A stretch of DNA of 64,000 bases, from NCBI GenBank assembly GCA_035468985.1, contig DATISF010000033.1:1-64000 (forward strand), in the 5' to 3' direction. The position numbers and the translations under genes were made by a program. The first letter of the stretch is position 1; every line of letters begins with the position of its first letter. Below are positions 18,220 through 25,399 of this stretch, piece after piece. A model generated the notes under the pieces. The model worked only from the letters and a program-made list of their open reading frames with translations. It did no database searches and had not been told where the DNA came from. This DNA is from DASVHS01 sp035468985 (lineage in GTDB: Bacteria; Acidobacteriota; Thermoanaerobaculia; Gp7-AA8).

Positions 18220-19329
18220 ATGCCGCCGCAACTACTTCAGAACACGTTCGTCGCCGCGCCGCCGAAGGAGCTCGTCCTTCCCGGCGGATTGAAGTTCATG
18301 CACGGACAGACGATCGCACCGTTCACGTTCGTCTACGAGACGTTCGGCGAGCTGAATGCCGACAAGTCGAACGCGATCCTCGTCTGCCACGCGCTCTCGG
18401 CGAGCGCGCACGTCGCCGGCAAATACACCGACGACCAGGACGAGCGCCCCGGCTGGTGGGACGGCCTCGTCGGCTACGGCAAGGGGATCGATCTCGACAA
18501 GTATTTCGTCGTTTGCGTGAACCTGCCCGGCTCCCCGTTCGGAACGACGGCGCCGCGATCGATCAACCCGGAGACGGGAAAGCCGTACGGATCACAGTAT
18601 CCGTGGCCGACGATCGAAGACATGGTCCACGCACAGAAGATCGTCCTCGATCACCTCGGCATCACCCATCTGCGGTCGATCGCCGGCGGATCGCTCGGCG
18701 GCATGCAGGTGCTGATGTGGTGCGTGCTCTACCCGACGATCGCCGACTCGATCATCAGCATGGCCAGCGGATCTGCCGTCCCCGTGACCGGCATCGCCTG
18801 GCACATCATCGGCCGGAAGATCATCGAGGCCGACGCGCGGTTTCGAGGCGGCGATTACTACGATGATCCCGAGCCGCTGCGCGGCCTGCAGGTCGCGCGG
18901 ATGGTCGGACACATGACCTACCTCTCCGCGCATGCGCTGCAGACCAAGTTCGGGAGGCGGCGCCGCGCCAACACGCGCCAGTTCGAGATCGATTCCTATT
19001 TCGAGCATCAGGGAAAGAAGTTCTCGCTGACGTACGACGCCAACTCCTACATCCGCATTCAGGCAGCGATGGACGAGATGGATCTCGAGGAGCAGTTCGG
19101 ATCGCTGCAGGCAGCGTTCGGGCGCTGGCGCGGAGACACTCTTCTCGTTTCCTTCGACACCGACTGGCTGTTCCCCGTGTCCTCGGTGGAGAGCGTCACC
19201 GGCGCGATGCGCTCGCTCGGCATTCATGTGCGACACGAGCACATTTCGTCGGTGAACGGACACGACTCGTTCCTCATCGACTACGACCTGATCACGCCGC
19301 CGGTGAAGCAGTTTCTTGGGACCGCCTAA
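18220..19329 (+). CDS. metX: Homoserine O-acetyltransferase (MetX-type alpha/beta hydrolase)
   Basis: This enzyme probably acetylates homoserine in methionine biosynthesis. At 369 residues it has the usual length. The nucleophile elbow is G-G-S-L-G-G-M-Q (Ser near residue 148), the acid is S-F-D-T-D-W-L-F-P (about 314) and the His is V-N-G-H-D-S-F-L (about 347). H-A-L-S-A-S-A-H-V-A-G near residue 55 is also typical. The oxyanion-side block reads N-L-P-G-S-P-F-G-T-T-A-P-R-S instead of the usual G-G-C-x-G-T-T-G-P-S-S, so acyl-acceptor or donor specificity could differ (for example serine acetylation). The start at 18220 is 1 nt after the PspC stop. Confidence 0.85.
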   Translation: MPPQLLQNTFVAAPPKELVLPGGLKFMHGQTIAPFTFVYETFGELNADKSNAILVCHALSASAHVAGKYTDDQDERPGWWDGLVGYGKGIDLDKYFVVCVNLPGSPFGTTAPRSINPETGKPYGSQYPWPTIEDMVHAQKIVLDHLGITHLRSIAGGSLGGMQVLMWCVLYPTIADSIISMASGSAVPVTGIAWHIIGRKIIEADARFRGGDYYDDPEPLRGLQVARMVGHMTYLSAHALQTKFGRRRRANTRQFEIDSYFEHQGKKFSLTYDANSYIRIQAAMDEMDLEEQFGSLQAAFGRWRGDTLLVSFDTDWLFPVSSVESVTGAMRSLGIHVRHEHISSVNGHDSFLIDYDLITPPVKQFLGTA

Positions 19330-19498
19330 CGATGCACGACAGATCGTTGCCGTGGCGGTACAAAAACCTGCGCGTATGAGCGCAAGAAGTTGATGGGCCG
19401 ACTGGCAAACCGCGTGTATGACAGCGCGATCTGGCCGGCGGAACCGACGGCAATCGAATGCCGAAGCCTCGCTTCATCCGCACCATTCAATTGGCCGT

Positions 19499-19636
19499 TC
19501 AAACGTGACCGTCAGGGCCGACCAGCATGCCCACGACGTAATCATTGGACTGCTGCGAATCCTGATCCATGTAACGCGGAAGTTCGTCCCATCCAAGGTC
19601 CATGGAGAGCGAGTGCGCCTTCAGCAGCACGATCGT
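19499..19636 (-). pseudogene. C-terminal fragment of an unidentified protein
   Basis: One frame is open for 45 residues without a start, ending L-G-W-D-E-L-P-R-Y-M-D-Q-D-S-Q-Q-S-N-D-Y followed by V-V-G-M-L-V-G-P-D-G-H-V and a stop. The composition looks protein-like and unlike the surrounding frames, so it is probably the tail of a decayed gene. I do not recognise the family. Nothing else convincing is seen between 19330 and 19653. Confidence 0.35.
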
Positions 19637-19653
19637 TCAGGCGGACTTCCTCT

Positions 19654-19798
19654 AAGGAAGCTCTGAACAAGTCGTCATCCTGAGTCGGCGAGCGCGACGA
19701 AGGATCTCAGGATGCGAAAACGTCTGCCATTTCGAGATCCTTCGCCGTCTTCGCGGCTCAGGATGACGTGAACAACGACCAGTTCAGAGCTTCCCTAA
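19654..19798. repeat. MITE-like palindromic element, copy 1
   Basis: This element of about 145 bp has terminal inverted repeats (left GGAAGCTCTGAACAAGTCG, right ending CAGTTCAGAGCTTCC). Inside are GTCATCCTGAGTCGGCG, GACGAAGGATCTCAGGATG and the inverted GAGATCCTTCGCCG and GGCTCAGGATGACG. Near-identical elements lie at 32263 and 50401. It codes for nothing and could be mobilised only by a transposase elsewhere, or it acts as a REP-like hairpin. Confidence 0.85.
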
Positions 19799-19860
19799 GG
19801 CCCTGACGACCTGACCCACGCCGCCGGTGCGGCAGTCCCTGAAGTCCGTGTCGCGGTGCG

Positions 19861-19948
19861 CGCGCGTGCCCCCACACACACGCACCATCTCGACCAGCGG
19901 CGGCACCGAACGGCCGTAGTCCGTCAGCGAGTATTCGACGAGGAGTTC
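19861..19948 (-). pseudogene. Fragment of an HxlR-family transcriptional regulator
   Basis: In one minus frame the sequence reads V-E-Y-S-L-T-D-Y-G-R-S-V-P-P-L-V-E-M-V-R-V-C-G, the C-terminal wing of HxlR-type winged-helix repressors. No recognition helix or N terminus precedes it; the frame joins directly to an unrelated ORF. It is therefore a short remnant of a lost regulator gene. Confidence 0.6.
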
Positions 19949-20151
19949 CGAGGAATGGTGAAGTCGATCACGCGGTTGATCGCACGCTTCGCCCCTGTTT
20001 TCGCGCGAAACTGCGGGTACTCAAATTCGAATCCCATGACCCGCGCCTCATCGATGAAGCACCGCCGGACGACCGACACACGCCTGATGACGAAGTTCCG
20101 ATCGACCGGCGTGACCGTAACCCGTGCGTCGGCCGGCAGCCGCCGTGGCAA
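19924..20151 (-). pseudogene. Unrecognised short ORF, probably a remnant
   Basis: This open frame of 75 residues (V-D-R-N-F-V-I-R-R-V-S-V-V-R-R-C-F-I-D-E-A-R, then F-E-Y-P-Q-F-R-A-K-T-G-A-K-R) starts 12 nt after the cupin stop and runs into the HxlR fragment in another frame. It has no recognised family and no clear ribosome site. It may be part of a decayed gene fused to the HxlR remnant by deletion. Confidence 0.3.
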
Positions 20152-20163
20152 GCAGAAGAAGCA

Positions 20164-20517
20164 TCACGGAGTCTTGAGCTCGACGAGCACGAGCCGGATC
20201 GTCGTCGTTCCCACATTCTCCGCCCAGTGCGTGACCGGTTCGCGGTAGATCGTGTCGCCTGTCTTCAGCTCCGCCTCGCTCGTCTTTCCGTCGGGGAGGT
20301 GGTTGCGAAACTTGCCGCCGGCGAGGACATAGATGATGGAGGCGGGATGCGAGTGCATCGCCTCCTTGTCCCCCGGCTGCAGAGTGCTCTCGAACACCCG
20401 CACGCGACTGTTGTCGAGCGTGACCTTGATGAACTTCGCGTTGACTGCGGCGGGATCCTGAGCCCAGGCAGTCGTCGCAAGCAGCAGCACGAACAGGGCG
20501 GTGAATCCGATCTTCAT
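20164..20517 (-). CDS. Secreted cupin-domain protein
   Basis: This 117-residue protein has a signal peptide (M-K-I-G-F-T-A-L-F-V-L-L-L-A-T-T-A-W-A, cleavage after A-Q) and a small single cupin barrel: H-S-H-P-A-S-I-I-Y-V-L-A-G-G (motif 1, near residue 55) and a later P-V-T-H-W-A-E-N-V-G (motif 2). Metal ligands H-x-H and H are present, but no enzyme activity can be assigned. The start at 20517 overlaps the rhodanese stop by 4 bp (ATGA), so the two are coupled and both exported. Confidence 0.8.
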   Translation of the reverse strand: MKIGFTALFVLLLATTAWAQDPAAVNAKFIKVTLDNSRVRVFESTLQPGDKEAMHSHPASIIYVLAGGKFRNHLPDGKTSEAELKTGDTIYREPVTHWAENVGTTTIRLVLVELKTP

Positions 20518-21023
20518 GGCTTCCTCGCTTCGCAAGATTCCAACGTTAAGCGTGTCGTGCGGACATCGAGCAGGGGCCCCAGTTCGTAGATGTTCCTGTA
20601 ACCATATGTGAAGAGCGCGATGTACGTCGAGAGATTCAGCGAGGCCTTCGCCATCTTCGTGGGAAACGCACTCTCCGCATTCGTGAAATTGTTGTTGCAG
20701 TAGATCAGCACCGGCGAGTTGAGATCGGGAATCACGCGCTTCAGATTGCCGGCCGTGAAATCGGGAAAACTGAGATTCACGGCGCCGCGCACGTGCAGCT
20801 CGCAGAACTTCTCGGCACTGCGGGCATCGAGAATCACCGCCCCCGGCTCGCGGCTCAGGCGGAGGAAATCCTCCTCAGACAAGCGTCGCGATTGGCGGTC
20901 AACCGCTGCCTCGTTCGCGATCCGAAGGTAACCCGGCATGTCGATGGCGGGGTTATCGAGCTTGCCGTCCCCCGCGAGTGCGGGCAAGGCAATGAACAGA
21001 ACAAGAAAGCCGATCCGTCTCAT
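20514..21023 (-). CDS. Exported rhodanese-like domain protein
   Basis: This 169-residue protein starts with a signal peptide (M-R-R-I-G-F-L-V-L-F-I-A-L-P-A-L-A-G) and carries a rhodanese domain: V-I-L-D-A-R-S-A-E-K-F near residue 68, H-V-R-G-A-V-N-L-S-F-P and the active loop I-Y-C-N-N-N-F-T-N with the putative catalytic Cys near residue 115. It is probably a periplasmic sulfur-transfer or thiol protein. The ATG at 21023 is preferred over longer in-frame starts because the upstream part belongs to a decayed, unrelated gene. It is coupled to the downstream cupin gene by an ATGA overlap. Confidence 0.8.
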   Translation of the reverse strand: MRRIGFLVLFIALPALAGDGKLDNPAIDMPGYLRIANEAAVDRQSRRLSEEDFLRLSREPGAVILDARSAEKFCELHVRGAVNLSFPDFTAGNLKRVIPDLNSPVLIYCNNNFTNAESAFPTKMAKASLNLSTYIALFTYGYRNIYELGPLLDVRTTRLTLESCEARKP

Positions 21024-21656
21024 GTCTCTTGAGACGGATCGGCGGGAGACAGGTGTCGAGTCACTGCCGCGTCGAGCGGAACGAGAATCGTCAGCATCTC
21101 GGGATTGCCGAACGGGATCGATTTCGGCATCGCCTCGGGCATCGGGTGCGCTCAGGTCGAATCGCAGGAGAAAGGCTTCGCCGAGGTTGACGCCCGCGGC
21201 CCAGAACGAGGTTCCGTCCGTTGCGAGGGCGATGTGTGTCACGCCCGGAGCCTCGCAGCTTCGAACGAGCGACCTGTCTGCCGTGAATTGCAGAACGGCG
21301 CGGCCGTTCGCGACCAGGACATCGCCGTTGCGCAGCTGCCGGATCGATCCCGCGTACTCGCCCGCGATCAGCGTTGCGAAATCCGTTTGTACCTGCTCTG
21401 TGCAGATATTCAGCCGGCGGACGCAGTTACCGTTCGCGTGGTCATTTTCGAGCGTGTAGAGGACCGTGCATTGATCGGCGAGAGCTGGATGTGGATGGCG
21501 CCGAGCGTTCCTCCGTTCCCGTCGATGAGCTCGAAAAAAGCGATACTCGGCGACGCGTCCCTCCAGGTCGAATTCGATCCGCTTCACGCCGCGCGCGCGA
21601 TCGGCCCACCGTTCGGCGACATCCGTTCGCGGAGATGACGTTTTGAAACATCGCAA
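21020..21656 (-). pseudogene. Frameshifted remnant of a secreted beta-propeller-like protein
   Basis: The coherent protein sequence switches frame at least twice. After R-I-E-F-D-L-E-G-R-V-A-E-Y the reading moves to F-F-E-L-I-D-G-N-G-G-T-L-G-A-I-H-I-Q-L near 21535. It then returns to A-D-Q-C-T-V-L-Y-T near 21470 and continues through F-W-A-A-G-V-N-L-G-E-A-F-L-L-R-F-D-L. A third switch near 21155 gives a tail I-L-V-P-L-D-A-A-V-T-R-H that ends in a TGA overlapping the rhodanese ATG. The repeat-like 'x-x-L-R-N-G-D-V-L-V-A-N-G' and 'A-T-D-G-T-S-F-W' motifs resemble propeller proteins of soil bacteria. The N terminus is missing. It could be a true pseudogene or reflect local sequence errors. Confidence 0.55.
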
Positions 21657-21659
21657 TGT

Positions 21660-22097
21660 CTACGGTAGTTCCAGGAGATGAGTGGCAAACACTTCGTTGA
21701 AGAGCGCACCTGCACGTCGCTCGCGCAGACGCTCCACAACCTGCCTGCCGGGCATTCCGAGGCGATTCAGAATTCTGCCTGCCACGAGCGCCGATCGGTT
21801 GAACCCCATCCCGCAGTGGGACAGCACGCGATGGCCGCTGCCGACGAGGTGAGCACCGAGGGCGGCGACCGCCTCCAATTTCCCGAGGTCGGGAAGGTCC
21901 TCGTCGTAGATCGGAAAATAGACGTACAGGCAGCGTCCCGGCACGGTAGGGATGCATTCATCCAGTCCGCCCTCCAGGTCGATCACGGTGTCGATCCCGT
22001 ATGCCTCGAGCACGGACCAATCCTTGATGACAGGTGAGATGAACAATGCGCCGGCGTCGTCGACCTGATACAGCTTGGAGAGGTCAACGAGAGCCAC
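21660..22097 (-). CDS. Dual-specificity/tyrosine phosphatase family protein
   Basis: This 145-residue cytoplasmic protein has the Cys-phosphatase P-loop H-C-G-M-G-F-N-R-S (near residue 96) and an upstream general-acid candidate loop P-I-Y-D-E-D-L-P-D. The GTG start at 22097 is chosen because the frame upstream of it is out-of-frame topA remnant; GAGCTGACC precedes the GTG. It starts 2 nt after the stop of the topA 3'-end remnant. This implies that topA and this gene were once adjacent, before the integron region came to lie between them. The substrate is unknown. Confidence 0.75.
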   Translation of the reverse strand: MALVDLSKLYQVDDAGALFISPVIKDWSVLEAYGIDTVIDLEGGLDECIPTVPGRCLYVYFPIYDEDLPDLGKLEAVAALGAHLVGSGHRVLSHCGMGFNRSALVAGRILNRLGMPGRQVVERLRERRAGALFNEVFATHLLELP

Positions 22098-22099
22098 GG

Positions 22100-22211
22100 T
22101 CAGCTCGCCGCGTTCGTCGCCGGCGGCGGCTCGATCTTCTGCTTGTACCCGCACTCCGGGTTGTTGCAGGACTCGTGGAATCCGTCGCGCTTGGTCGTCT
22201 TCTCGAGCAAA
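22100..22211 (-). pseudogene. Duplicated 3' end of topA (C-terminal zinc-finger tail only)
   Basis: This segment of about 112 bp matches the last 114 bp of the intact topA (29721-29834) in the same orientation and frame. It encodes L-L-E-K-T-T-K-R-D-G-F-H-E, then C-N-N-P-E-C-G-Y-K-Q-K-I-E and the terminal P-P-P-A-T-N-A-A-S plus the stop. By eye there are four substitutions and one 3-bp deletion between the copies. Similarity ends abruptly at both edges: exactly at the stop codon on one side and after E-K at the other. It is the outer boundary of the integron block. Confidence 0.9.
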
Positions 22212-22510
22212 TGAACTCCCGCCTGATGCAAATGGGTCATAGGCGCGGGCCGCACGCGGAATTCTAGCGCTCTTCGCACGGCCGCGGCGGCTTGGACGAT
22301 GCCACCGCTGCGATGCCCCGCTTGCCGCGAGCGCTTGCGCAGAAATTCTCTGCTGGTTCCGAACGAGGCGATGGAGTCACGCACGGCATCTGGAACATCC
22401 GGTTTGGTGCGTTGCCGCTCGGCCGCTCAAGTGCGGCAAAGTGTCAGCGATGTTCACTGGACCACTTTGTCACCGATGTTCCCGACCGTTCACTGCCGAG
22501 TGCCGCGGGG
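22212..22510. other. Non-coding stretch with a tandem 27-bp motif resembling IS ends
   Basis: No convincing gene is present. At 22441-22490 two similar units occur in tandem, GTGTCAGCGATGTTCACTGG and TTTGTCACCGATGTTCCCG. They resemble the multiple terminal repeats of IS21-family elements, so this may be a leftover transposon end. The rest shows nothing I can interpret. Confidence 0.4.
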
Positions 22511-22618
22511 TCAACGAAGATCCGTGTAAGCCCACTCGATGGAAGGTCGGAAGATCAGGTAGAGCACGACGAGGATCGCAACGATCAAAAGCAGGATGAG
22601 CGATCTCGGCTTTCGCAT
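22511..22618 (-). CDS. Small single-pass membrane peptide (35 aa)
   Basis: This short ORF has an AAGGA-type ribosome site 4 nt upstream of its ATG. The protein is M-R-K-P-R-S followed by a strongly hydrophobic helix (L-I-L-L-L-I-V-A-I-L-V-V-L-Y-L-I-F) and a short tail ending Y-T-D-L-R. The basic N terminus plus one helix is typical of small bacterial membrane proteins. No family is recognised. It could be an independent cassette-like gene in the distal array. Confidence 0.45.
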   Translation of the reverse strand: MRKPRSLILLLIVAILVVLYLIFRPSIEWAYTDLR

Positions 22619-22652
22619 TGTTCCTTTTCGCGACATCAACTAAAGAACGATC

Positions 22653-22793
22653 GTGCGACGCATACGCCGGCAGAGTGCTGCTGAACTGGGAGTCCCGGAA
22701 TGGGCGGCGTCACGGGACGCCGGATTGGTCATCTGGCTTGCTGCGTTCGCAGTCACGTTCGGCGTGGTGCTCAGAATCGTCAAGCCGAGCTGA
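22653..22793 (+). CDS. Possible small membrane protein (46 aa)
   Basis: This GTG-initiated frame encodes a basic N terminus (V-R-R-I-R-R-Q-S-A-A) and one hydrophobic helix (G-L-V-I-W-L-A-A-F-A-V-T-F-G-V-V-L-R-I-V). It ends tail-to-tail with the next minus-strand gene, overlapping it by 14 bp. No ribosome site is clear, so it is listed with low confidence. Confidence 0.3.
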   Translation: MRRIRRQSAAELGVPEWAASRDAGLVIWLAAFAVTFGVVLRIVKPS

Positions 22794-23442
22794 TCATTTT
22801 TGCGAACTCAATTGCCGCGATGCAGATGACGACATAAGCGAAAGCCATGACCGCGACGCCGATCGGCGCCGCGGTCTTAAGCAGGTTCGCTCGCTCCAGC
22901 AGGAACATCCCACTAACTGACGCGACTGCACCAACGATTCCGAAGCCGCCCATTCGAGCCGCGATCCGCCGCGTTCGCGAAAACAGCGCGAATACGGGCA
23001 CGAGCACGAACGCGCCCCACATCAATTGCGACGCCGCGATTGCGACGAATAGGCCCAGAAAGACTTGAATGAACAGCAGGGCTTCCGGCTGACGGTCCAC
23101 CGGCATCTCCGTCCTTAGATTTCCGAGCGCAACGGCGAACGGAACTGCAATGCCGAGACTGAGGCTGAGCCACAGCAGCACCGATCCCTCCCGGAAGGTC
23201 ATGACGCGATCCACGCTTCGCCAGAGCTCGATGACCGGTGGAATCAGAAACAGAACGCAAACGCAGAGATATCCTAAGAGAGCGCCGAGGTGCCGCGTTG
23301 TTTGTAACGCGGCGAACGTGGAAAACAGCTGGACAGCGGCCACTCCGTACAGCCAGAAGAAAACGCTGACCGCGAGAGCGCAAGCGGTCATCGCTCCGCG
23401 CATGTCGGCATGGGTCATCATCTTCGATGAGTGTTCTATCAT
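22780..23442 (-). CDS. Hypothetical polytopic membrane protein
   Basis: From the ATG at 23442 this is a 220-residue protein with about six hydrophobic helices (for example A-L-A-V-S-V-F-F-W-L-Y-G-V-A-A-V and L-L-G-Y-L-C-V-C-V-L-F-L-I-P-P-V). No family is recognised. A longer in-frame start at 23499 adds a basic stretch that does not look protein-like. It is a minus-strand gene in the distal part of the integron block, oriented like the cassettes, but no attC is visible on either side. Confidence 0.55.
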   Translation of the reverse strand: MIEHSSKMMTHADMRGAMTACALAVSVFFWLYGVAAVQLFSTFAALQTTRHLGALLGYLCVCVLFLIPPVIELWRSVDRVMTFREGSVLLWLSLSLGIAVPFAVALGNLRTEMPVDRQPEALLFIQVFLGLFVAIAASQLMWGAFVLVPVFALFSRTRRIAARMGGFGIVGAVASVSGMFLLERANLLKTAAPIGVAVMAFAYVVICIAAIEFAKMISSA

Positions 23443-23516
23443 TGACCGCCGGCCGGTAGCGCGAGAGTAGCACGTGGGGCGCGCACGGTTCGCAAGCATG
23501 CTCAGGCGGTAGATCG

Positions 23517-23999
23517 ATGCTCATTGCACTGGGTGTGGTCGCCTGGATCGTTCTCGCCGTGTTGGCTCTACGCGGTGCAAGGTGGGCGTACGCGGTCTTC
23601 GTGATTCTGGCGTTTGTCTGGATTCCTGCGCGCACCGGTTTTCACCTTCACCGGCCGGAATGCCAGATGCGGCTCAGCCTGGACCTCGTGCTGTTCTCCT
23701 TAACGAAGTACAAACACGTTTTCCTTTTCGGGGTGTTCTTTCTGATGACACGAGTGCAGCTTGCTCGCACGCGGTACGCGCCTCTGCTTGCGGCGGCGGC
23801 GACCCTCGCCATCGGAGTTCTGATCGAGATCGAGGAAGGTGCCACGCGAACCGGCAATTGCGCAATGCGCGATCTCTTTCCCGATGGTGCGGGTGCGCTT
23901 GTCGGCGAGCTCATCACGAGAATCTGGAAAAGGCGTGAAGTCAATTTCTCGAGTAGGCCGCTGGAACCGGTAGTTGGGCGGCACGTTGAGTTGCTCTGA
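23517..23999 (+). CDS. VanZ-like small membrane protein
   Basis: This 160-residue protein has four or five hydrophobic segments and a VanZ-type block: H-V-F-L-F-G-V-F-F-L near residue 67, a helix L-A-A-A-A-T-L-A-I-G-V-L-I-E-I-E-E-G and then D-L-F-P-D-G-A-G-A-L-V-G, which matches the E...R...D...N..G...G signature loosely. VanZ proteins are membrane proteins of unclear mechanism, some linked to teicoplanin tolerance; no such role is claimed here. It reads opposite to the cassettes. A non-coding gap of about 230 bp follows. Confidence 0.55.
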   Translation: MLIALGVVAWIVLAVLALRGARWAYAVFVILAFVWIPARTGFHLHRPECQMRLSLDLVLFSLTKYKHVFLFGVFFLMTRVQLARTRYAPLLAAAATLAIGVLIEIEEGATRTGNCAMRDLFPDGAGALVGELITRIWKRREVNFSSRPLEPVVGRHVELL

Positions 24000-24228
24000 A
24001 GGTCGGCGGCACCGCACGTTGTTCACCGTGAGAGAGCAATGCTTCAACGACTAGCAGAGCTAAAGCCAGAGCGAACAACGTTGTTGGAGTCATGGCTGGG
24101 AACGCGCCGCGATCGCCTCGGCGCCTATGCCCTCTCCGAGGCTGGCGGCGATGACCTCGACTTGTTGAGACGGGCCGCGGCCTTGCCGTTTATGACGTGC
24201 CGAAGTGCGTTCGGCCGGCGAGCCTCTC

Positions 24229-24678
24229 TCACGCGCGAGAATTGACGACACGCAAAGCAGATTTGCAGGAAGCGAAGAGAACATGCGCAAAGAAGGTTCC
24301 CAGAAAGATGATCTGTTCGGGCAGAAGCAACGCCTCGGCAGGCGCGATGCACAGGAAGTACAGCAGAAGGACTGCGGCGACAATCCCGGAATAGAGTCTC
24401 GCTGACGCCGCGCGTCGGTCCAGAGTAAGTCGCAGCGCGAGCCTCGCGCCAACGGCGCCAAGACCCGCCGCGACCGGTGCAAAGAGCAGTGAATAAAAAC
24501 CGAAGCCGAGGAACACTAATGCTTCGAATCCTGTCGTTGGCCCTCGTACCCGCCACGCCACGACCGCAAGCATCGTGATCGGAAAACAGCCGCCTAAGAT
24601 CGCACCGGTGCGGGTGGCGAGCCGGAAAGGGTCGTCTGGGCCTTCAGCCACGGGCACGCTTGTCGTGGCGTTGATCAT
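24229..24678 (-). CDS. Hypothetical membrane protein (four helices)
   Basis: This 149-residue protein has predicted helices near residues 27-42 (I-L-G-G-C-F-P-I-T-M-L-A-V-V-A-W), 53-75, 97-112 (I-V-A-A-V-L-L-L-Y-F-L-C-I-A) and 120-135. No family is recognised. It is oriented like the cassette genes, but its upstream flank is the IS30 remnant and no attC is visible downstream. It may be a former cassette whose recombination sites were lost. Confidence 0.55.
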   Translation of the reverse strand: MINATTSVPVAEGPDDPFRLATRTGAILGGCFPITMLAVVAWRVRGPTTGFEALVFLGFGFYSLLFAPVAAGLGAVGARLALRLTLDRRAASARLYSGIVAAVLLLYFLCIAPAEALLLPEQIIFLGTFFAHVLFASCKSALRVVNSRA

Positions 24679-24717
24679 TCTTCGAGTCTACGCCTTCCGC
24701 GCCACGATGCGCCGCAT

Positions 24718-25185
24718 GGCTTGGGTCCAGCTTCAATGGGAGATGGACACGGTGCTCGGCACCGGCGACACGCACTGCATTTTGAGCATGGTCGAACGGG
24801 CCACGCGCGCCGTGCTGATCGGGAAGCTGTCTTGTCGCAACGTCGCCGCTCTAAATCCTCGTTTGATCGAGCTGACTCAGGCCCATCCAGGTTTGTTCAA
24901 GACCATCACCGCCGACAACGGCAGCGAGTTCCACGCTTCTGCGAAGTCGAACGCGCCACGGGCGTGAAGATGTTTTTCGCCACGCCAGATCACTCATGGG
25001 AGCGCGGGACCAACGAGAACACGAACAGACTCATTCGTCAGTACCTGCACAAACGGACCTCGATGAAACGCCTGACGCAGGAACAGTGCAACGCGATCGC
25101 GAGCTCGCTCAACAACCGACGGCGCAAGCGCTACGGCTTCCACACTCCTCTCGAAGAGTTGTCCGAGCACTTCACGCTCATCTGA
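24718..25185 (+). pseudogene. IS30-family transposase remnant, frameshifted and truncated
   Basis: The catalytic core of an IS30-type DDE transposase is readable: W-E-M-D-T-V-L-G (first Asp), T-I-T-A-D-N-G-S-E-F-H-A (second Asp), then after a one-base frameshift near 24943 F-C-E-V-E-R-A-T-G-V-K-M-F-F-A-T-P and H-S-W-E-R-G-T-N-E-N-T-N-R-L-I-R-Q-Y-L (Glu). The tail is N-N-R-R-R-K-R-Y-G-F-H-T-P-L-E-E-L. The N-terminal helix-turn-helix region is missing. No terminal inverted repeats could be matched. The 214 bp that follow (25186-25399) are non-coding with G/C-rich repeats; the attC expected after the DUF523 cassette is not found there. Confidence 0.8.
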
Positions 25186-25399
25186 GGCCGAGCCGCCACC
25201 GCCCATCACCTCCGTTACGCGGACCGTCAAGGGGCTTCGCGCCTCCTTCGCTTCGCTTCGGCCCTTCGGGTGACACTCCGCTTCACTTCGGTTCTTTACC
25301 GCTATGCCGGACAGCGCGGCTTTCCGGCTCTCCAACCGGAAAACTCAGTAGCGGCTCTAGAATGCCCCGCGCCGTCACTGTTGCAGTTCAAACTTCAAG

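Noticed and set aside
19324..19330. GCCTAAC core-site-like sequence at the metX stop
   Set aside because: It looks like an attC R box, but no paired arm or GTTRRRY partner was found within 150 bp, so it is probably chance.
19390..19683. Plus-strand ORFs after metX
   Set aside because: They have no ribosome site and a composition typical of random frames in GC-rich DNA, and they run into the MITE-like element.
24015..24086. GTTGTTC ... GAACAAC inverted words in the gap after the VanZ-like gene
   Set aside because: The orientation of the boxes is opposite to that of attC R sites and no stem arms are present.
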